A DNA stretch of 64,000 bases from Sphingomonas sp. (GCA_021732445.1 JAKFUZ010000006.1:1-64000), one strand, 5' to 3'. Shown: positions 36,272-46,445, counted from the first letter of the stretch. The notes: generated from the letters alone by a model not told the origin. Numbers and translations are program-made.

Positions 36272-37453
36272 TCAGGCGCTCGGCAGCTCCAGAATGCGTT
36301 TTGCGACAATGTTGAGCTGCACTTCGCTGGTGCCGCCCTCAATCGAATTGGCCTTGGTGCGCAGCCATGCCCGGGCGCTGGCGCCGCCGTTCGAGGCATC
36401 GCTCTCCCATTCCAGCGCGTTGGAGCCGCCCGCCGCCATCATCAGCTCATGGCGCGACTTGTTCAGCTCCGTGCCGTAATATTTCATCATGCTGGGCTGT
36501 GCCGGGTGCGCACGGCCTGCCTTCAACTCGTCGATGAAGCGCTCCGACATCATGCCAAACGCCTTGGCCCGCACCTCGAAGGCAGCGATGGCGGCGCGCA
36601 GCAGCGGGTCGGCGAGGCGCCCCTCATGGTCAAGGCCGATTGTCGCAATCGCGCCTTCAACCAGCGGGTTGCCGCTCACCGCGCCAAGCCCCATGCCCGA
36701 GATCATCTCGCGCTCATGCCCGAGCAGATATTTGGCGACGTCCCAGCCCTTATTCTCCTCGTGAACCCGCTGGCTTTTGGGCACCTTCACATTGTCAAAA
36801 AATGTCTCGCAAAAGGGCGAATAGCCTGAAATCAGGAGGATGGGCTTGGTCGACACGCCGGGTGACGCCATGTCGAACAGGACGAACGAGATGCCGTTGT
36901 GCTTGTCCGCCTTGTTGGTGCGCACCAGGCAGAAGATCCAGTCGGCCTTGTCGGCGTACGACGTCCACACCTTTTGCCCGTTGATGACATAATGGTCGCC
37001 GGCATCCTCGGCGGACGTCGCCAGGCTGGCCAGGTCAGAGCCGGCATTGGGCTCTGAATAGCCCTGGCACCAGCGAATTTCGCCACGCGCGATCCTGGGC
37101 AGATGCTCAAGCTTCTGCGCTTCGGTGCCATATTTTAGCAGTGCCGGCCCGAGCATGGAGATGCCAAAGCTGCTCAGCGGGTTGCGGCATTTCAACGCGG
37201 CCATTTCCTCGCGCAGCACCTTGGTCTCGGCGGCGCTCAGCCCGCCGCCGCCATAGGCCACAGGCCAGTCGGGCACGGTCCACCCGCGCGAGGCCATCGC
37301 CTCCATCCACGCCTGCTGGCCGGGGAGAAAATCGGGGTTGCGGCCGCCCCAGTTCGAGTCCTTGTCCGACCGGACAGGCTCGCGCATTTCGGGCGGGCAA
37401 TGCGCATCCAGCCAGGCGCGGGTTTCAACGCGGAAGGTTTCCAGATCGCTCAT
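36272..37453 (-). CDS. Acyl-CoA dehydrogenase, large-subunit type
   Basis: 393 residues: WPVAYGGGGLSAAE, WCQGYSEPNAGSDLASL, NGQKVWTSYADKADW, FCETFFDNVKVPK and SIEGGTSEVQLNIVAKRILEL (Glu region). The domain order is that of the 20715 protein, so the window holds two paralogous large/small ACAD pairs. It lies 4 bases after the amidase gene. Confidence 0.92.
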   Translation of the reverse strand: MSDLETFRVETRAWLDAHCPPEMREPVRSDKDSNWGGRNPDFLPGQQAWMEAMASRGWTVPDWPVAYGGGGLSAAETKVLREEMAALKCRNPLSSFGISMLGPALLKYGTEAQKLEHLPRIARGEIRWCQGYSEPNAGSDLASLATSAEDAGDHYVINGQKVWTSYADKADWIFCLVRTNKADKHNGISFVLFDMASPGVSTKPILLISGYSPFCETFFDNVKVPKSQRVHEENKGWDVAKYLLGHEREMISGMGLGAVSGNPLVEGAIATIGLDHEGRLADPLLRAAIAAFEVRAKAFGMMSERFIDELKAGRAHPAQPSMMKYYGTELNKSRHELMMAAGGSNALEWESDASNGGASARAWLRTKANSIEGGTSEVQLNIVAKRILELPSA

Positions 37454-37457
37454 CGTC

Positions 37458-38789
37458 TCAGCTCCTCATCAGATCATGGGCGGCGCGCGCCACGGCAATG
37501 GCTGTCCAGTCGCGGTTGTAATCGGCGATGACCTGCACGCCGATCGGCAGGCCATCGGCATCGGTGCCAATGCGGACGCTGGTTGCGGGCAGCATCGGGA
37601 AGGTCGCCAGGCCGGGCAGCGCCATCTGCATGGCAGCGGGATAGGCGGTGCCGTCGATGGTCAGCAGCCGCTCGCCAAGCGGCGTGTCGTCATGGAGATA
37701 GGCGGTCGTGCCCCAGATCGGCGCGATCACCGCGTCATAACTGCCGAACAGCCGGCTCCAGTCGCGCCGACATTTTGCCTGGGCGTCGATCAACGCGAAC
37801 CAGCCGCCAAGCGTGGTCGGCGAACCGCCCGCTGGGGGCGGTCCCCCGCGCGACATCGCCGTTAGCAACATGCGGATGTAATGAGCGGATTGCGCCGCGA
37901 GATCGGGCAGCAGGCCGCTCTCCCGATCGACCACGGCGCCCGCCGCCTCGAACGCTTTGCCTGTGGCGGCAATCGCCTCGCGGATCGACGCCTGCACCGG
38001 CACCTGCGGATGCGGGTCAAGCAGCAGGATGCGCCAGTCGCCCGTCGCGCGCGGCGCAGGGCGGGCAAGCGCATCGCCGCCCATCACCTCGAACAGCGCC
38101 TCAAGATCATCGGCATCGCGCGCCAATGGCCCGATGACGTTGAGCGCGACGCCGCAGCTCTCCGTTCGCGGGAAATTATGGCCAAAACTCAGCAGCGCAT
38201 TATAGGTCGGCTTGTGTCCCCACACGCCGCAAAACGCCGCTGGCAGGCGGATCGACCCGCCAATGTCCGATCCGATTTCAAGGGGCACAAAGCCTGCGGC
38301 GAGCGCCGCCGCCGCGCCGCCAGAGGAGCCGCCGGGCACACGCTCGGGGTTGATCGGGTTGCGCGTGCGGCCATAGACCGGATTGTTGGTTTGCAAATCG
38401 GCGAGCGCGACGGGTACATTGGTTTTGCCGAGAATGACGGCGCCCGCCCGCTTCAGCCGCTGCACCGCGACTGCATCTTCGCCCGGCACATAATCGGCAT
38501 GTTCGGTAAAGCCCCAGCTGGTCGGCAACCCAGCGACGTCGAAGCTCTCCTTCACCGTCATGGGGACGCCAAGCAAGGCGCCTGCCATGTCGCCAGCCGC
38601 GACCCGCGCGTCAATGGCACGTGCCGCCTCCAGCGCCCGGTCGAAGTCCCGCACGACGACCGCGTTGATTGTGCCGTCTCCCGCCTCGATCCGCGCGATT
38701 GCTGCCTCGCATTCGGCAAGCGCGGAGGTTTCGCCGCTGCGGATAGCGGCGGCGATTCCCAGCGCAGTCGTGGGCGCAGGTGCGACCAT
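37458..38789 (-). CDS. Amidase-signature family hydrolase
   Basis: 443 residues with the full Ser-cisSer-Lys triad: Lys80 in GVPMTVKES, Ser155 in PGGSSGG and Ser179 in GSDIGGSIRLPAAFCG. The family hydrolyses C-N amide bonds (acylamides, anilides, fatty-acid amides, Glu-tRNA amidotransferase A). No GatB/C partners are nearby, so a catabolic amidase is likely. Start ATG overlaps the FadJ-like stop by one base (TGATG). Being inside a beta-oxidation operon suggests it frees an acid from an amide before CoA activation (inference). Confidence 0.9.
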   Translation of the reverse strand: MVAPAPTTALGIAAAIRSGETSALAECEAAIARIEAGDGTINAVVVRDFDRALEAARAIDARVAAGDMAGALLGVPMTVKESFDVAGLPTSWGFTEHADYVPGEDAVAVQRLKRAGAVILGKTNVPVALADLQTNNPVYGRTRNPINPERVPGGSSGGAAAALAAGFVPLEIGSDIGGSIRLPAAFCGVWGHKPTYNALLSFGHNFPRTESCGVALNVIGPLARDADDLEALFEVMGGDALARPAPRATGDWRILLLDPHPQVPVQASIREAIAATGKAFEAAGAVVDRESGLLPDLAAQSAHYIRMLLTAMSRGGPPPAGGSPTTLGGWFALIDAQAKCRRDWSRLFGSYDAVIAPIWGTTAYLHDDTPLGERLLTIDGTAYPAAMQMALPGLATFPMLPATSVRIGTDADGLPIGVQVIADYNRDWTAIAVARAAHDLMRS

Positions 38790-40819
38790 CAGTTGAAGCG
38801 TCCGCCGCTCTCGGCCTTTTCCTTCAACAGAGCGGCAACCTTGAAGCCGTGCTTTTCAAGGCCGGCGACAATCTTTTTGAGCCCTTCGGTATCCGCCCAG
38901 AACATGGGGCCGCCGCGATACACCGGCCAGCCATAGCCATAAATCCACACAACATCGATGTCAGAGGCGCGCTGCGCCATTTTTTCCTCAAGGATCAGCG
39001 CGCCTTCATTCACCATGGTGTAGAGCGTGCGCTCGATGATCTCCTCATCGGTAATGTCGCGCTTGGCCATGTTCGATCTGGAGCGGAAATCTTCGATAAT
39101 CTCCGCCACGCGCGCAGAGGGCGTCGGGTTGCGCTTTTCATCATAGTCGTAAAAGCCCTTGCCGGTTTTCTGACCCCAGCGTCCTTCGGCGGCGAGCGCG
39201 TCGCGGATATTCTCGATGCGCGTTGGGTCGCGGTGCCAGCCGATATCGACGCCAGCCAGATCGCTCATCTGGAACGGCCCCATCGGCATGCCGAAGTCGA
39301 CATGCACCCGGTCAATCTGTTCAGGCGTTGCGCCTTCCATCAACAGTTTGTTGGCCTCCACCTGACGCGGCATCAGCATCCGGTTGCCAATAAAGCCGTG
39401 GCACACGCCGGCCACCACGGCGACCTTCTTGATCGGCTTGGAAAGCGCCATTGCAGTCGCAAGTACATCGTCGGCGGTTTTCGCCCCGCGCACGATTTCC
39501 AGCAGCTTCATTACGTTGGCGGGCGAGAAAAAGTGCATGCCGAGCACGTCCTGCGGCCTGCTGGTGCTGGCGGCAATCTCGTCGATGTTGAGGTAGGACG
39601 TGTTGGAAGCGAGGATCGCACCGGGCTTGGCGATCTTGTCGAGCTTGCCGAACAGCTCCTTCTTCACGTCCATATTTTCATAGACGGCCTCGATTATCAG
39701 GTCGCAATCCGCCAGGTCGTCAAGGCTTAGCGTCGGGCTGAGTGCGCCCATTGCCGCTTCTACCTGTTCTGGCTTCAGCCGGCCCTTGGCGGCGGATGCC
39801 TCGTAGTTTTTGCGGATGACGCCGGTGCCGCGGTCAAGCGCTTCCTGCTGCATCTCGACGATCGTGACGGGGATGCCGGCGCTCAAAAAGTTCATCGAAA
39901 TGCCGCCGCCCATGGTGCCGGCGCCGATCACGCCCACCTTTTTGATGGGCCGCAGCGTTATGTCGTCGGCAATGCCGTCGATCTTGGCGGCCTTGCGCTC
40001 GGCGAAGAAGATGTGGCGCTGCGCAGCAGATTGCACGCCAAACATGAGCTTCATGAATTCGGCGCGTTCAAACGCAATGCCATCAGCAAAGGAGGAGCCG
40101 TCGGTTGCCTTCTCCACACAGGCGATGTTGGCGGCCGGAGCCTCAAAGCCACGGAACCGGCGGGCATTTTCCTGCCTGAATGCGGCAATGGCTTCCGGGT
40201 CGGGCGTCGCGGTCTTGGCCGAAGCACGGGGCAGGGGGCGTGCATCTGCCACTTCACGGGCAAAGGCAATGGCGTCTGCTGCCAGTGAGTCGTCGCCCGC
40301 CAGCCGGTCAATCAACCCTGCGGCGAGCGCGACCTTGGCCGCGATGGGATCTCCCTTTGCCGTCATCTCCAGCGCAAGCTTCACGCCGGCCACGCGCGGA
40401 ATGCGTTGCGTGCCGCCAGCGCCCGGCAGCAGGCCAAGCTTCACCTCGGGCGTGCCGATTTTGGCCGACGGCACCGCGATCCGGTAATGGCAGCCAAGCG
40501 TCACTTCGCACCCGCCGCCAAGTGCGGTCCCGTGGATTGCCGCCACGACCGGTTTGTCGGCCGCTTCGATCATGTCGACAACGGTTGGCAACCCCGGCTC
40601 CTGCATAGGTTTGCCGAATTCGGTTATGTCGGCGCCGGCAAAAAAGGTGCGCCCGTCGCAGCGAATGACCATCGCCTTGATCGCAGGGTCGGCCAGCCCC
40701 TCTTTCAGCCCCGCTTCAAGCCCCTGCCTTACTGCCGCACCCAGCGCGTTGACGGGTGGGTTGTTCGAAATGATGACGAGCACGTCGCCGTGCCGTTCAG
40801 TGGTGATGGGTGAGGTCAT
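38789..40819 (-). CDS. Bifunctional enoyl-CoA hydratase / 3-hydroxyacyl-CoA dehydrogenase
   Basis: 676 residues, fused crotonase and HAD domains as in FadJ/FadB. N-terminal crotonase (1-190): [10 protein letters not shown] oxyanion loop and the two glutamates in GGGCEVTLG and [21 protein letters not shown] domain from about 295: [12 protein letters not shown] (NAD), [15 protein letters not shown] (catalytic His), GFIGNRM. Two C-terminal helical domains contain [15 protein letters not shown] and [11 protein letters not shown]. No thiolase follows, unlike fadBA. It starts 27 bases after the serine hydrolase stop. Confidence 0.95.
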   Translation of the reverse strand: MTSPITTERHGDVLVIISNNPPVNALGAAVRQGLEAGLKEGLADPAIKAMVIRCDGRTFFAGADITEFGKPMQEPGLPTVVDMIEAADKPVVAAIHGTALGGGCEVTLGCHYRIAVPSAKIGTPEVKLGLLPGAGGTQRIPRVAGVKLALEMTAKGDPIAAKVALAAGLIDRLAGDDSLAADAIAFAREVADARPLPRASAKTATPDPEAIAAFRQENARRFRGFEAPAANIACVEKATDGSSFADGIAFERAEFMKLMFGVQSAAQRHIFFAERKAAKIDGIADDITLRPIKKVGVIGAGTMGGGISMNFLSAGIPVTIVEMQQEALDRGTGVIRKNYEASAAKGRLKPEQVEAAMGALSPTLSLDDLADCDLIIEAVYENMDVKKELFGKLDKIAKPGAILASNTSYLNIDEIAASTSRPQDVLGMHFFSPANVMKLLEIVRGAKTADDVLATAMALSKPIKKVAVVAGVCHGFIGNRMLMPRQVEANKLLMEGATPEQIDRVHVDFGMPMGPFQMSDLAGVDIGWHRDPTRIENIRDALAAEGRWGQKTGKGFYDYDEKRNPTPSARVAEIIEDFRSRSNMAKRDITDEEIIERTLYTMVNEGALILEEKMAQRASDIDVVWIYGYGWPVYRGGPMFWADTEGLKKIVAGLEKHGFKVAALLKEKAESGGRFN

Positions 40820-40846
40820 GAAAATTTCTCCTGCAATATCAATATC

Positions 40847-42067
40847 TTACTTAAGTGCCGAATAGATTAGCGTTTTCAGCTCGCGGCGAATGGGGTAGGT
40901 GCTTGAAGGCCGCAGCTGAGTCATGAACACCATGGTTATGCGCTCAACCGGATCAATGAAAAAGGCGGTCGAGAACATGCCGCCCCAATGATATTCGCCA
41001 ACAGACCCTGGAATCATCGAGCGCGCGACGTCGATGTTCACGGCAAAGCCAAGGCCGAACCCGGTGCCGGCATTGGCTGCCTCGCTGAACAGGGATTTGG
41101 ACATTGCAGCAAGATCAGCGCCGCCCGGCAAGTGGTTGAGCGTCATCAGTTCAAGTGTCTTGCGACCGACAAGGCGAACATCGCCAAGCGTGCCGCCGTG
41201 AAGGCACATCGTGCAGAAGCGGTGATAGTCAAGCGCCGTCGAGACCAGCCCGCCGCCGCCGGACAGGAATTTGGGCTTGTGGCTCCACGCGCTGGTGGCG
41301 CCTGCGTCGAACAGTTTTGGCGCCGCGCCGGGGACGAAGTCATAACAATCGGTGAGCCGGTCGGTCTTGTCGAGCGGAACGGCAAAAAAGGTGTCGTGCA
41401 TACCGAGCGGCGCAAAGATGCGGGTGTGGAAAAAATCGTCCAGCGCCAGGCCAGACAGGCGCTGCACCGCCGCGCCCAGCACATCGGTTGACACCGAATA
41501 ATTCCACGCCTCACCCGGAGAAAACTCCAGCGGGAGGGTGCCGAGCGATGCCACAAACCCGTCAAGATCATGGTTGCCGAACCAGTTTTCCAGCCGGCCT
41601 TCGCGATAGGCCGCGTCGACATTCGAGCGGTTCTGGAAGCTGTAGGTAAGACCCGAGGTGTGGCGCAGCAGGTCGATCATCCGCATCGGCTGATCGGTCG
41701 GGCGGGTGAGGAACGGCACCCCGCCGCCGCCGCCATTGTAGACGCCTATTCCTTTGAACTCGGGCAGTACATGGTGCACTGGCGTATCAACCGCGACCTT
41801 GCCCTCCTCGACCAGCATCATGAAGGCGATCGAGGTGACCGGCTTGGTCATGCTGGCGATGCGGAACAGCGACCCCTCGTCAACGGGCTTCCCGCCGTGC
41901 CGGGCGGCGCCAAGATGCGAGAAATGGGCGATTTCGCCGTCGCGCGCGATGAGGATCTGGGCGTTGGGCAGCCTGCCGGGCGCGACATAGCGCTCGTTGA
42001 GCAACTGGTCGATACGGGCAAGGCCGGCGCGGTCGAAGCCAAGCGATTCCGCCTTGGTGATTGTCAT
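40847..42067 (-). CDS. Serine hydrolase, beta-lactamase/esterase family
   Basis: About 406 residues, class C beta-lactamase fold (EstB/PBP4* type). Nucleophile SMTK (Ser72/Lys75 from ATG 42067), Tyr in WNYSVSTDVLG, and HWGGMF near the end where KTG would be. No signal peptide is visible from this start, so it is probably a cytoplasmic esterase rather than a beta-lactamase. The longer in-frame starts (42079, 42166) add residues without a good ribosome-binding site. First gene of the six-gene minus-strand operon. Confidence 0.88.
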   Translation of the reverse strand: MTITKAESLGFDRAGLARIDQLLNERYVAPGRLPNAQILIARDGEIAHFSHLGAARHGGKPVDEGSLFRIASMTKPVTSIAFMMLVEEGKVAVDTPVHHVLPEFKGIGVYNGGGGGVPFLTRPTDQPMRMIDLLRHTSGLTYSFQNRSNVDAAYREGRLENWFGNHDLDGFVASLGTLPLEFSPGEAWNYSVSTDVLGAAVQRLSGLALDDFFHTRIFAPLGMHDTFFAVPLDKTDRLTDCYDFVPGAAPKLFDAGATSAWSHKPKFLSGGGGLVSTALDYHRFCTMCLHGGTLGDVRLVGRKTLELMTLNHLPGGADLAAMSKSLFSEAANAGTGFGLGFAVNIDVARSMIPGSVGEYHWGGMFSTAFFIDPVERITMVFMTQLRPSSTYPIRRELKTLIYSALK

Positions 42068-42168
42068 CGCTGGTTCCATACCTCTGGTTCGAAAGCTGAC
42101 AGCTCCTATTGCCTTGAGTGGCGCGCGAATCAACACTAACCTTGGCTGCAACGGCAAATATGCCAAAC

Positions 42169-42219
42169 CCGAAATTCAAGACTGGCCGAAATTCAAGACT
42201 GGCCGATATTCAAGACTGG
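42169..42219. repeat. Three tandem 17-bp repeats upstream of the acyl-CoA synthetase
   Basis: CCGAAATTCAAGACTGG occurs at 42169-42185 and 42186-42202 (identical) and at 42203-42219 with one change. It ends immediately before the GGAGAG site of the synthetase, inside the divergent promoter region, so repeat number could affect promoter or regulator spacing. Confidence 0.92.
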
Positions 42220-42229
42220 AGAGCATGCC

Positions 42230-43987
42230 GTGCCGATACCCGTCACTGAGGAGCCGCTGATCGCGATTGACCCGGCATGGCCAAAGATGGGCAATGACGA
42301 AATTCTGGCAGCACTGACCGCGCCCGGCGCCCGTTTCGAAATGGAGACGGTGGTCATCAACGGCGTGCCGACCCGCACATGGAAGAACGCGCCGCCCAAT
42401 CTGGCGGTGCTCGCGCGGCTTTCGGGCGGGCATGGCGCACGCACCTTCATCCTCTATGAAGACGAGCGGGTCAGTTATGACGCGCATTTCCGTGCGGTCG
42501 CCGTTTTGGCGAACAAGCTGCGCGCGCTTGGCGTCGGCAAGGGCGACCGGGTTGCGCTGGCCATGCGGAATTTGCCGGAATGGCCGGTGGTGTTCTTTGC
42601 CGGCGTTTCCATCGGCGCGATTGTCGTGCCGCTCAACGCCTGGTGGACGGGCGCCGAGCTGGAATATGGCCTGGCCGATTCGGGCGCCAAGGTGCTGATT
42701 GTTGACGATGAGCGGCATCAGCGGCTGGCGGCGCATTATGAGCAGTTGCCGCACATCGAGGGCATCTTTGTTTCGCGGGCGACCGGCAGCTTGACCGGCC
42801 GGGCGCTGGCGCTTGAGCATCTCATCGGCCGGCCGCCTGAATATGATAGCCTGCCCGAAGGCCAACTGCCCGACATTGCCATTCTGCCCGATGATGACGC
42901 TACGATTTTCTACACCAGCGGCACCACCGGCAATCCCAAAGGAGCGCTTGGCACGCACCGCAACCTCATCACCAACATCTTCTCCAGCGGCTATTCCGGC
43001 GCACGCACGCTGTTGCGGCGGGGGGACGAGGTGGGGCCGCCGGTGCCCAAGACACTGCTCACCGTCATCCCGCTGTTCCACGTCACCGCCTGCAGCGCGG
43101 GGATGATGGGATCGGTTGCGGCCGGCAACACCATAATCTTCATGCGCAAATGGGACGTGGTGCAGGCGATGGAACTCATCGAGCGCGAGAAAGTGCATAT
43201 GACGGGCGGCGTGCCCACGGTTGCCTGGCAGTTGCTTGAGCACCCCGAGCGGCACAAATACGACCTCTCGTCGCTGGAGGCGATTGCCTATGGCGGGGCC
43301 CCGTCCGCGCCCGAACTTGTCAAGCGCATCTTCACCGAATTCGGCGCGCTGCCCGGCAATGGCTGGGGCATGACCGAGACAATGGCCACCGTGACCGGCC
43401 ATGCGGCGGAGGATTATCTCAACCGGCCAACGAGCGCCGGGCCCCCGGTTGCCACCGCCGACCTGAAAATCATGGACGAGGCGGGCGAAAACGAGTTGCC
43501 CGTGGGCACGGTTGGCGAACTATGGGCGCGCGGGCCCATGATCGTGAAGGGCTATTGGAACAAGCCCGAGGCGACCGCTGCGACCTTTGTTGACGGCTGG
43601 GTGCGCACTGGCGACCTGGCGCGGCTGGATGACGAAGGTTTCCTATATGTTGTCGACCGGGCGAAGGACATGATTATCCGTGGCGGCGAGAACATCTATT
43701 CAAGCGAGGTGGAGAATGTGCTTTACGCCCACCCCGCCGTTACTGACTGTGCGCTGATCGGCATTCCGCACCGCACCCTTGGCGAAGAACCTGCAGCAGT
43801 CGTGCACCTGGCACCGGGCACGCAAGCAACCGAGGCGGAACTGCAAGCCTGGGTCAGGCAGCATCTGGCGATCTTCAAAACCCCGGTCGCGATAAAATTT
43901 GTGCCCGACACCCTGCCAAGGAACGCCAACGGCAAGATATTGAAGAAGGATTTGAAAATGTTGTTTGAGGACCGGGCGAGCGGCTGA
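42230..43987 (+). CDS. Acyl-CoA synthetase (long-chain fatty acid/AMP-forming type)
   Basis: 585 residues. Motifs: YTSGTTGNPKGA P-loop (about 227), PLFHVTAC, GWGMTETMA, GDLARLDDEGF, DRAKDMIIRGGENIYSSEVE and the C-terminal lysine in NANGKILKKDL. Activates a carboxylic acid to acyl-CoA, the probable entry step for the minus-strand beta-oxidation genes across the divergent promoter. Start GTG 42230 follows GGAGAG. Confidence 0.92.
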   Translation: MPIPVTEEPLIAIDPAWPKMGNDEILAALTAPGARFEMETVVINGVPTRTWKNAPPNLAVLARLSGGHGARTFILYEDERVSYDAHFRAVAVLANKLRALGVGKGDRVALAMRNLPEWPVVFFAGVSIGAIVVPLNAWWTGAELEYGLADSGAKVLIVDDERHQRLAAHYEQLPHIEGIFVSRATGSLTGRALALEHLIGRPPEYDSLPEGQLPDIAILPDDDATIFYTSGTTGNPKGALGTHRNLITNIFSSGYSGARTLLRRGDEVGPPVPKTLLTVIPLFHVTACSAGMMGSVAAGNTIIFMRKWDVVQAMELIEREKVHMTGGVPTVAWQLLEHPERHKYDLSSLEAIAYGGAPSAPELVKRIFTEFGALPGNGWGMTETMATVTGHAAEDYLNRPTSAGPPVATADLKIMDEAGENELPVGTVGELWARGPMIVKGYWNKPEATAATFVDGWVRTGDLARLDDEGFLYVVDRAKDMIIRGGENIYSSEVENVLYAHPAVTDCALIGIPHRTLGEEPAAVVHLAPGTQATEAELQAWVRQHLAIFKTPVAIKFVPDTLPRNANGKILKKDLKMLFEDRASG

Positions 43988-44126
43988 CCGGCACGCGCCC
44001 GGCAAGGCCCGCCGGGCCACCACGCCAAATGGGTCGCCGCTACGGCTTGCGGCACCGGGCGCGGCCTTGGCGCCTGGTCGGCGGGTGACGTAGGCTGATG
44101 CGGATGGGCGCTCGCCTTTTGGGGTG
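43988..44126. other. Intergenic spacer
   Basis: 139 bases between convergent genes. I see GC-rich sequence with no convincing terminator or ORF. Confidence 0.4.
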
Positions 44127-44738
44127 TCACGCCCCCGTTGCAAAGGCGCCGCTGACCTTGCCGACCGCGTCGTGATAGGGCGCCTGGATCAGCGCAATAT
44201 CGGCGGCATAATCGCCGGTCGGGTAAAAGACGCCGGCGATGCGGATAGTTTTGCGGCCATAATCGAGCACCGTCAGAACAATCGGTACGCCGGCCTGGCA
44301 GGCGATATGATAGAAGCCGGTCTTCCATTCGCGCGTCAGGCTGCGCGTGCCTTCGGGCGGGATGGCGAGGATCATCGCGTCGCGCGCGGCAAAAGCATCA
44401 CGCATCGCGCCAACCACATCATGCCGTGACGCCCGGTCGATGGGCACGCACCCCAGCCACAGCATCACCTTGCCAAAGGGGCCTGTCGTCAGGCTTTTTT
44501 TGCCCATCCAGCGCAATGTCACCCGGTAATAGCCGGCCGCCGCCAGCATGTTCACCCCGTCCCAGTTGGAGGTGTGGGGTGCAGCGAGCAACACTGCTCT
44601 TGTGAGCTGCGGCCAGTCGCCGTGCACGCGCCAGCCCCCCAGCCGGAGATAGCCATGGCCCAGCCATCGCAAAATTTCTACGCCAACACCGCGATAGGGG
44701 CCGGGTCGCCCGCTGCGTGCCGATTCTGCATCCGTCAC
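44127..44738 (-). CDS. 1-acylglycerol-3-phosphate acyltransferase-like protein
   Basis: About 203 residues of the PlsC/LPLAT family: HTSNWDG (HX4D catalytic motif), GCVPIDRAS, and PPEGTRSLTREWKTGFYHIA (substrate-binding EGTR). Membrane-associated acyl transfer to a lysophospholipid or similar acceptor. GTG 44738 is preferred because AAAGGGAG lies at good spacing; ATG 44837 would add 33 residues of unlikely composition. The neighbouring glycerol kinase makes a glycerolipid link plausible. Confidence 0.85.
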   Translation of the reverse strand: MTDAESARSGRPGPYRGVGVEILRWLGHGYLRLGGWRVHGDWPQLTRAVLLAAPHTSNWDGVNMLAAAGYYRVTLRWMGKKSLTTGPFGKVMLWLGCVPIDRASRHDVVGAMRDAFAARDAMILAIPPEGTRSLTREWKTGFYHIACQAGVPIVLTVLDYGRKTIRIAGVFYPTGDYAADIALIQAPYHDAVGKVSGAFATGA

Positions 44739-44879
44739 CGGCCCGCTCCCTTTGTGTCGACCTTGTTTATTGCGGTTCCCTGGCGGAACACCAGCGCAAT
44801 CCTGGCCGACGGGCATTGTGGGCAAGGGGCGACCCATTGCCGATGCTACTGCCGCCCGGCCGCCGGCATCCCGTGCCCG

Positions 44880-46367
44880 TCATGTCGTCGCGCCGGACAA
44901 GACCGCGTCCACCGCCTTTTGCCACCCTGCCAGCCGGGTCGCGCGCGCCTCCGGCTCCATTGCCGGCTCGAACCGCTCCACCGTGCCCCGCATGACGCTT
45001 GCCTCCTCAAGCCCGGTGAACAGCCCGCAGCCAACGCCCGCCAGCATCGCTGCACCAAGCGCTGTCGTTTCGGCAAATCGCGGGCGCTCCACCGGGATGC
45101 CGAGCATGTCGGCCATGTCCTGTGCCATCCAGTTGTTGGCGACCATCCCGCCGTCGATGCGCAAGGTGGCCCAGTCAACGCCATCGGCGGCGAAGGCTGT
45201 TTTCAGGTCATTGGCCTGATGTGCCATCGCCTCCAGGGCGGCGCGGACGATGTGCGCGCGCGTGTTGGCAAAGCTTAACCCCGAGAGCGCGCCGCGGGCT
45301 TCAGGCCGCCACCAGGGGGCGCCAAGGCCCGAGAGCGCCGGCACGAGGTAAACTCCGCCATTATCGGCCACGGAGCGGGCGAGCGCTTCGGTTTCCGCCG
45401 CGGTGCCGATCAGGCCAATCGAGTCGCGCAGCCATTTTATGAGGCTGCCGGCGACGAAAACCGATCCTTCCAGGGCATAGGCGCGCCGGCCGTCGAGCTG
45501 CCACGCAATTGTCGAGAGCAAGCGGTTGTGCGAAACTGGCGGTGTGGCGCCCGCCTGTGTCAGGATGAAGGCGCCCGTGCCAAAGGTCGCCTTGGTTTGC
45601 CCGGGCGCCAGGCACGACTGGCCAATCGTCGCCGCTTGCTGATCCCCCGCCAGGCCGCAGATCGCGATGGGCGCGCCAAACAGCCGCGTTTCGCCAAAAT
45701 GCCCGGCGCAATCGACAATCTCGGGCAAGGCTGCGCGCGGCACGCCGAACAGGTCGATCAGCCCGTCATCCCAGTGCCCGCTGCCAATCGCCATCAGTGC
45801 GGAGCGGCTGGCATTGGTCGCGTCAGCGATGTGCGCGCCGGCCGCCCCTTCGCCGGCGGTCAGCTTCCACACCAGCCAGCTCTCGACCGTGCCGACGGCG
45901 AGCCGAGCGCCCGCTGCGCGAAGCTGTGGCCAATGCCGCATCGCCCAGCCGATTTTTGAGCCGGAAAAATACGGGTCGAGCAGCAGCCCCGTCTTGGCCT
46001 GAACCGCCGGTTCGTTGCCTGCATCCTTCAACGCCCGGCAATCGTCGGCGGTGCGGCGGTCTTGCCAGACGATCGCGGGCGCGAGCGGCTCGCCGGAAAT
46101 CTTGTCCCAAAATACGATTGTTTCGCGCTGGTTGGTGATGCCGATTGCGGCAATCTTGTCCGCCCCGCCGGCCCGGGCGACAACCATGCCGGTGACCACG
46201 CGGGTGCGCTCCCAGATTTCGCGGGCATCATGCTCGACCCAGCCGGGTTGCGGGTAATGCTGCGTAAGCTCGCGCTGTTCGGTGGCAAGGCAGGTGCCGT
46301 CAGCGGCAAACAGCATGGCGCGCGTTGAGGTGGTGCCCTCGTCGATGACAAGAAGTTGGGTGCTCAT
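44880..46367 (-). CDS. glpK: Glycerol kinase
   Basis: FGGY-family kinase of 495 residues that makes sn-glycerol-3-phosphate from glycerol and ATP. N-terminal DEGTTSTRAMLF (usually DQGTTSSR), GITNQRETIVFWD, WQDRRTAD, DPYFSGSKIGW, CGLAGDQQAA, GTGAFILTQAG and DGGMVANNWMAQ are all in place. No glpF or glpD is adjacent. Divergent from the AI-2E-type transporter gene. Confidence 0.95.
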   Translation of the reverse strand: MSTQLLVIDEGTTSTRAMLFAADGTCLATEQRELTQHYPQPGWVEHDAREIWERTRVVTGMVVARAGGADKIAAIGITNQRETIVFWDKISGEPLAPAIVWQDRRTADDCRALKDAGNEPAVQAKTGLLLDPYFSGSKIGWAMRHWPQLRAAGARLAVGTVESWLVWKLTAGEGAAGAHIADATNASRSALMAIGSGHWDDGLIDLFGVPRAALPEIVDCAGHFGETRLFGAPIAICGLAGDQQAATIGQSCLAPGQTKATFGTGAFILTQAGATPPVSHNRLLSTIAWQLDGRRAYALEGSVFVAGSLIKWLRDSIGLIGTAAETEALARSVADNGGVYLVPALSGLGAPWWRPEARGALSGLSFANTRAHIVRAALEAMAHQANDLKTAFAADGVDWATLRIDGGMVANNWMAQDMADMLGIPVERPRFAETTALGAAMLAGVGCGLFTGLEEASVMRGTVERFEPAMEPEARATRLAGWQKAVDAVLSGATT

Positions 46368-46445
46368 CGCCGCAATCTAGCCGGGATTACAAGGCAGAGG
46401 AAAGCGCCTAGACTGACAACCCGGAATTTCAGGCAGGGGGCGGTG

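Noticed and set aside
40847..42067. Beta-lactamase resistance gene
   Set aside because: No signal peptide, HWGG in place of KTG and placement in a beta-oxidation operon favour an esterase.
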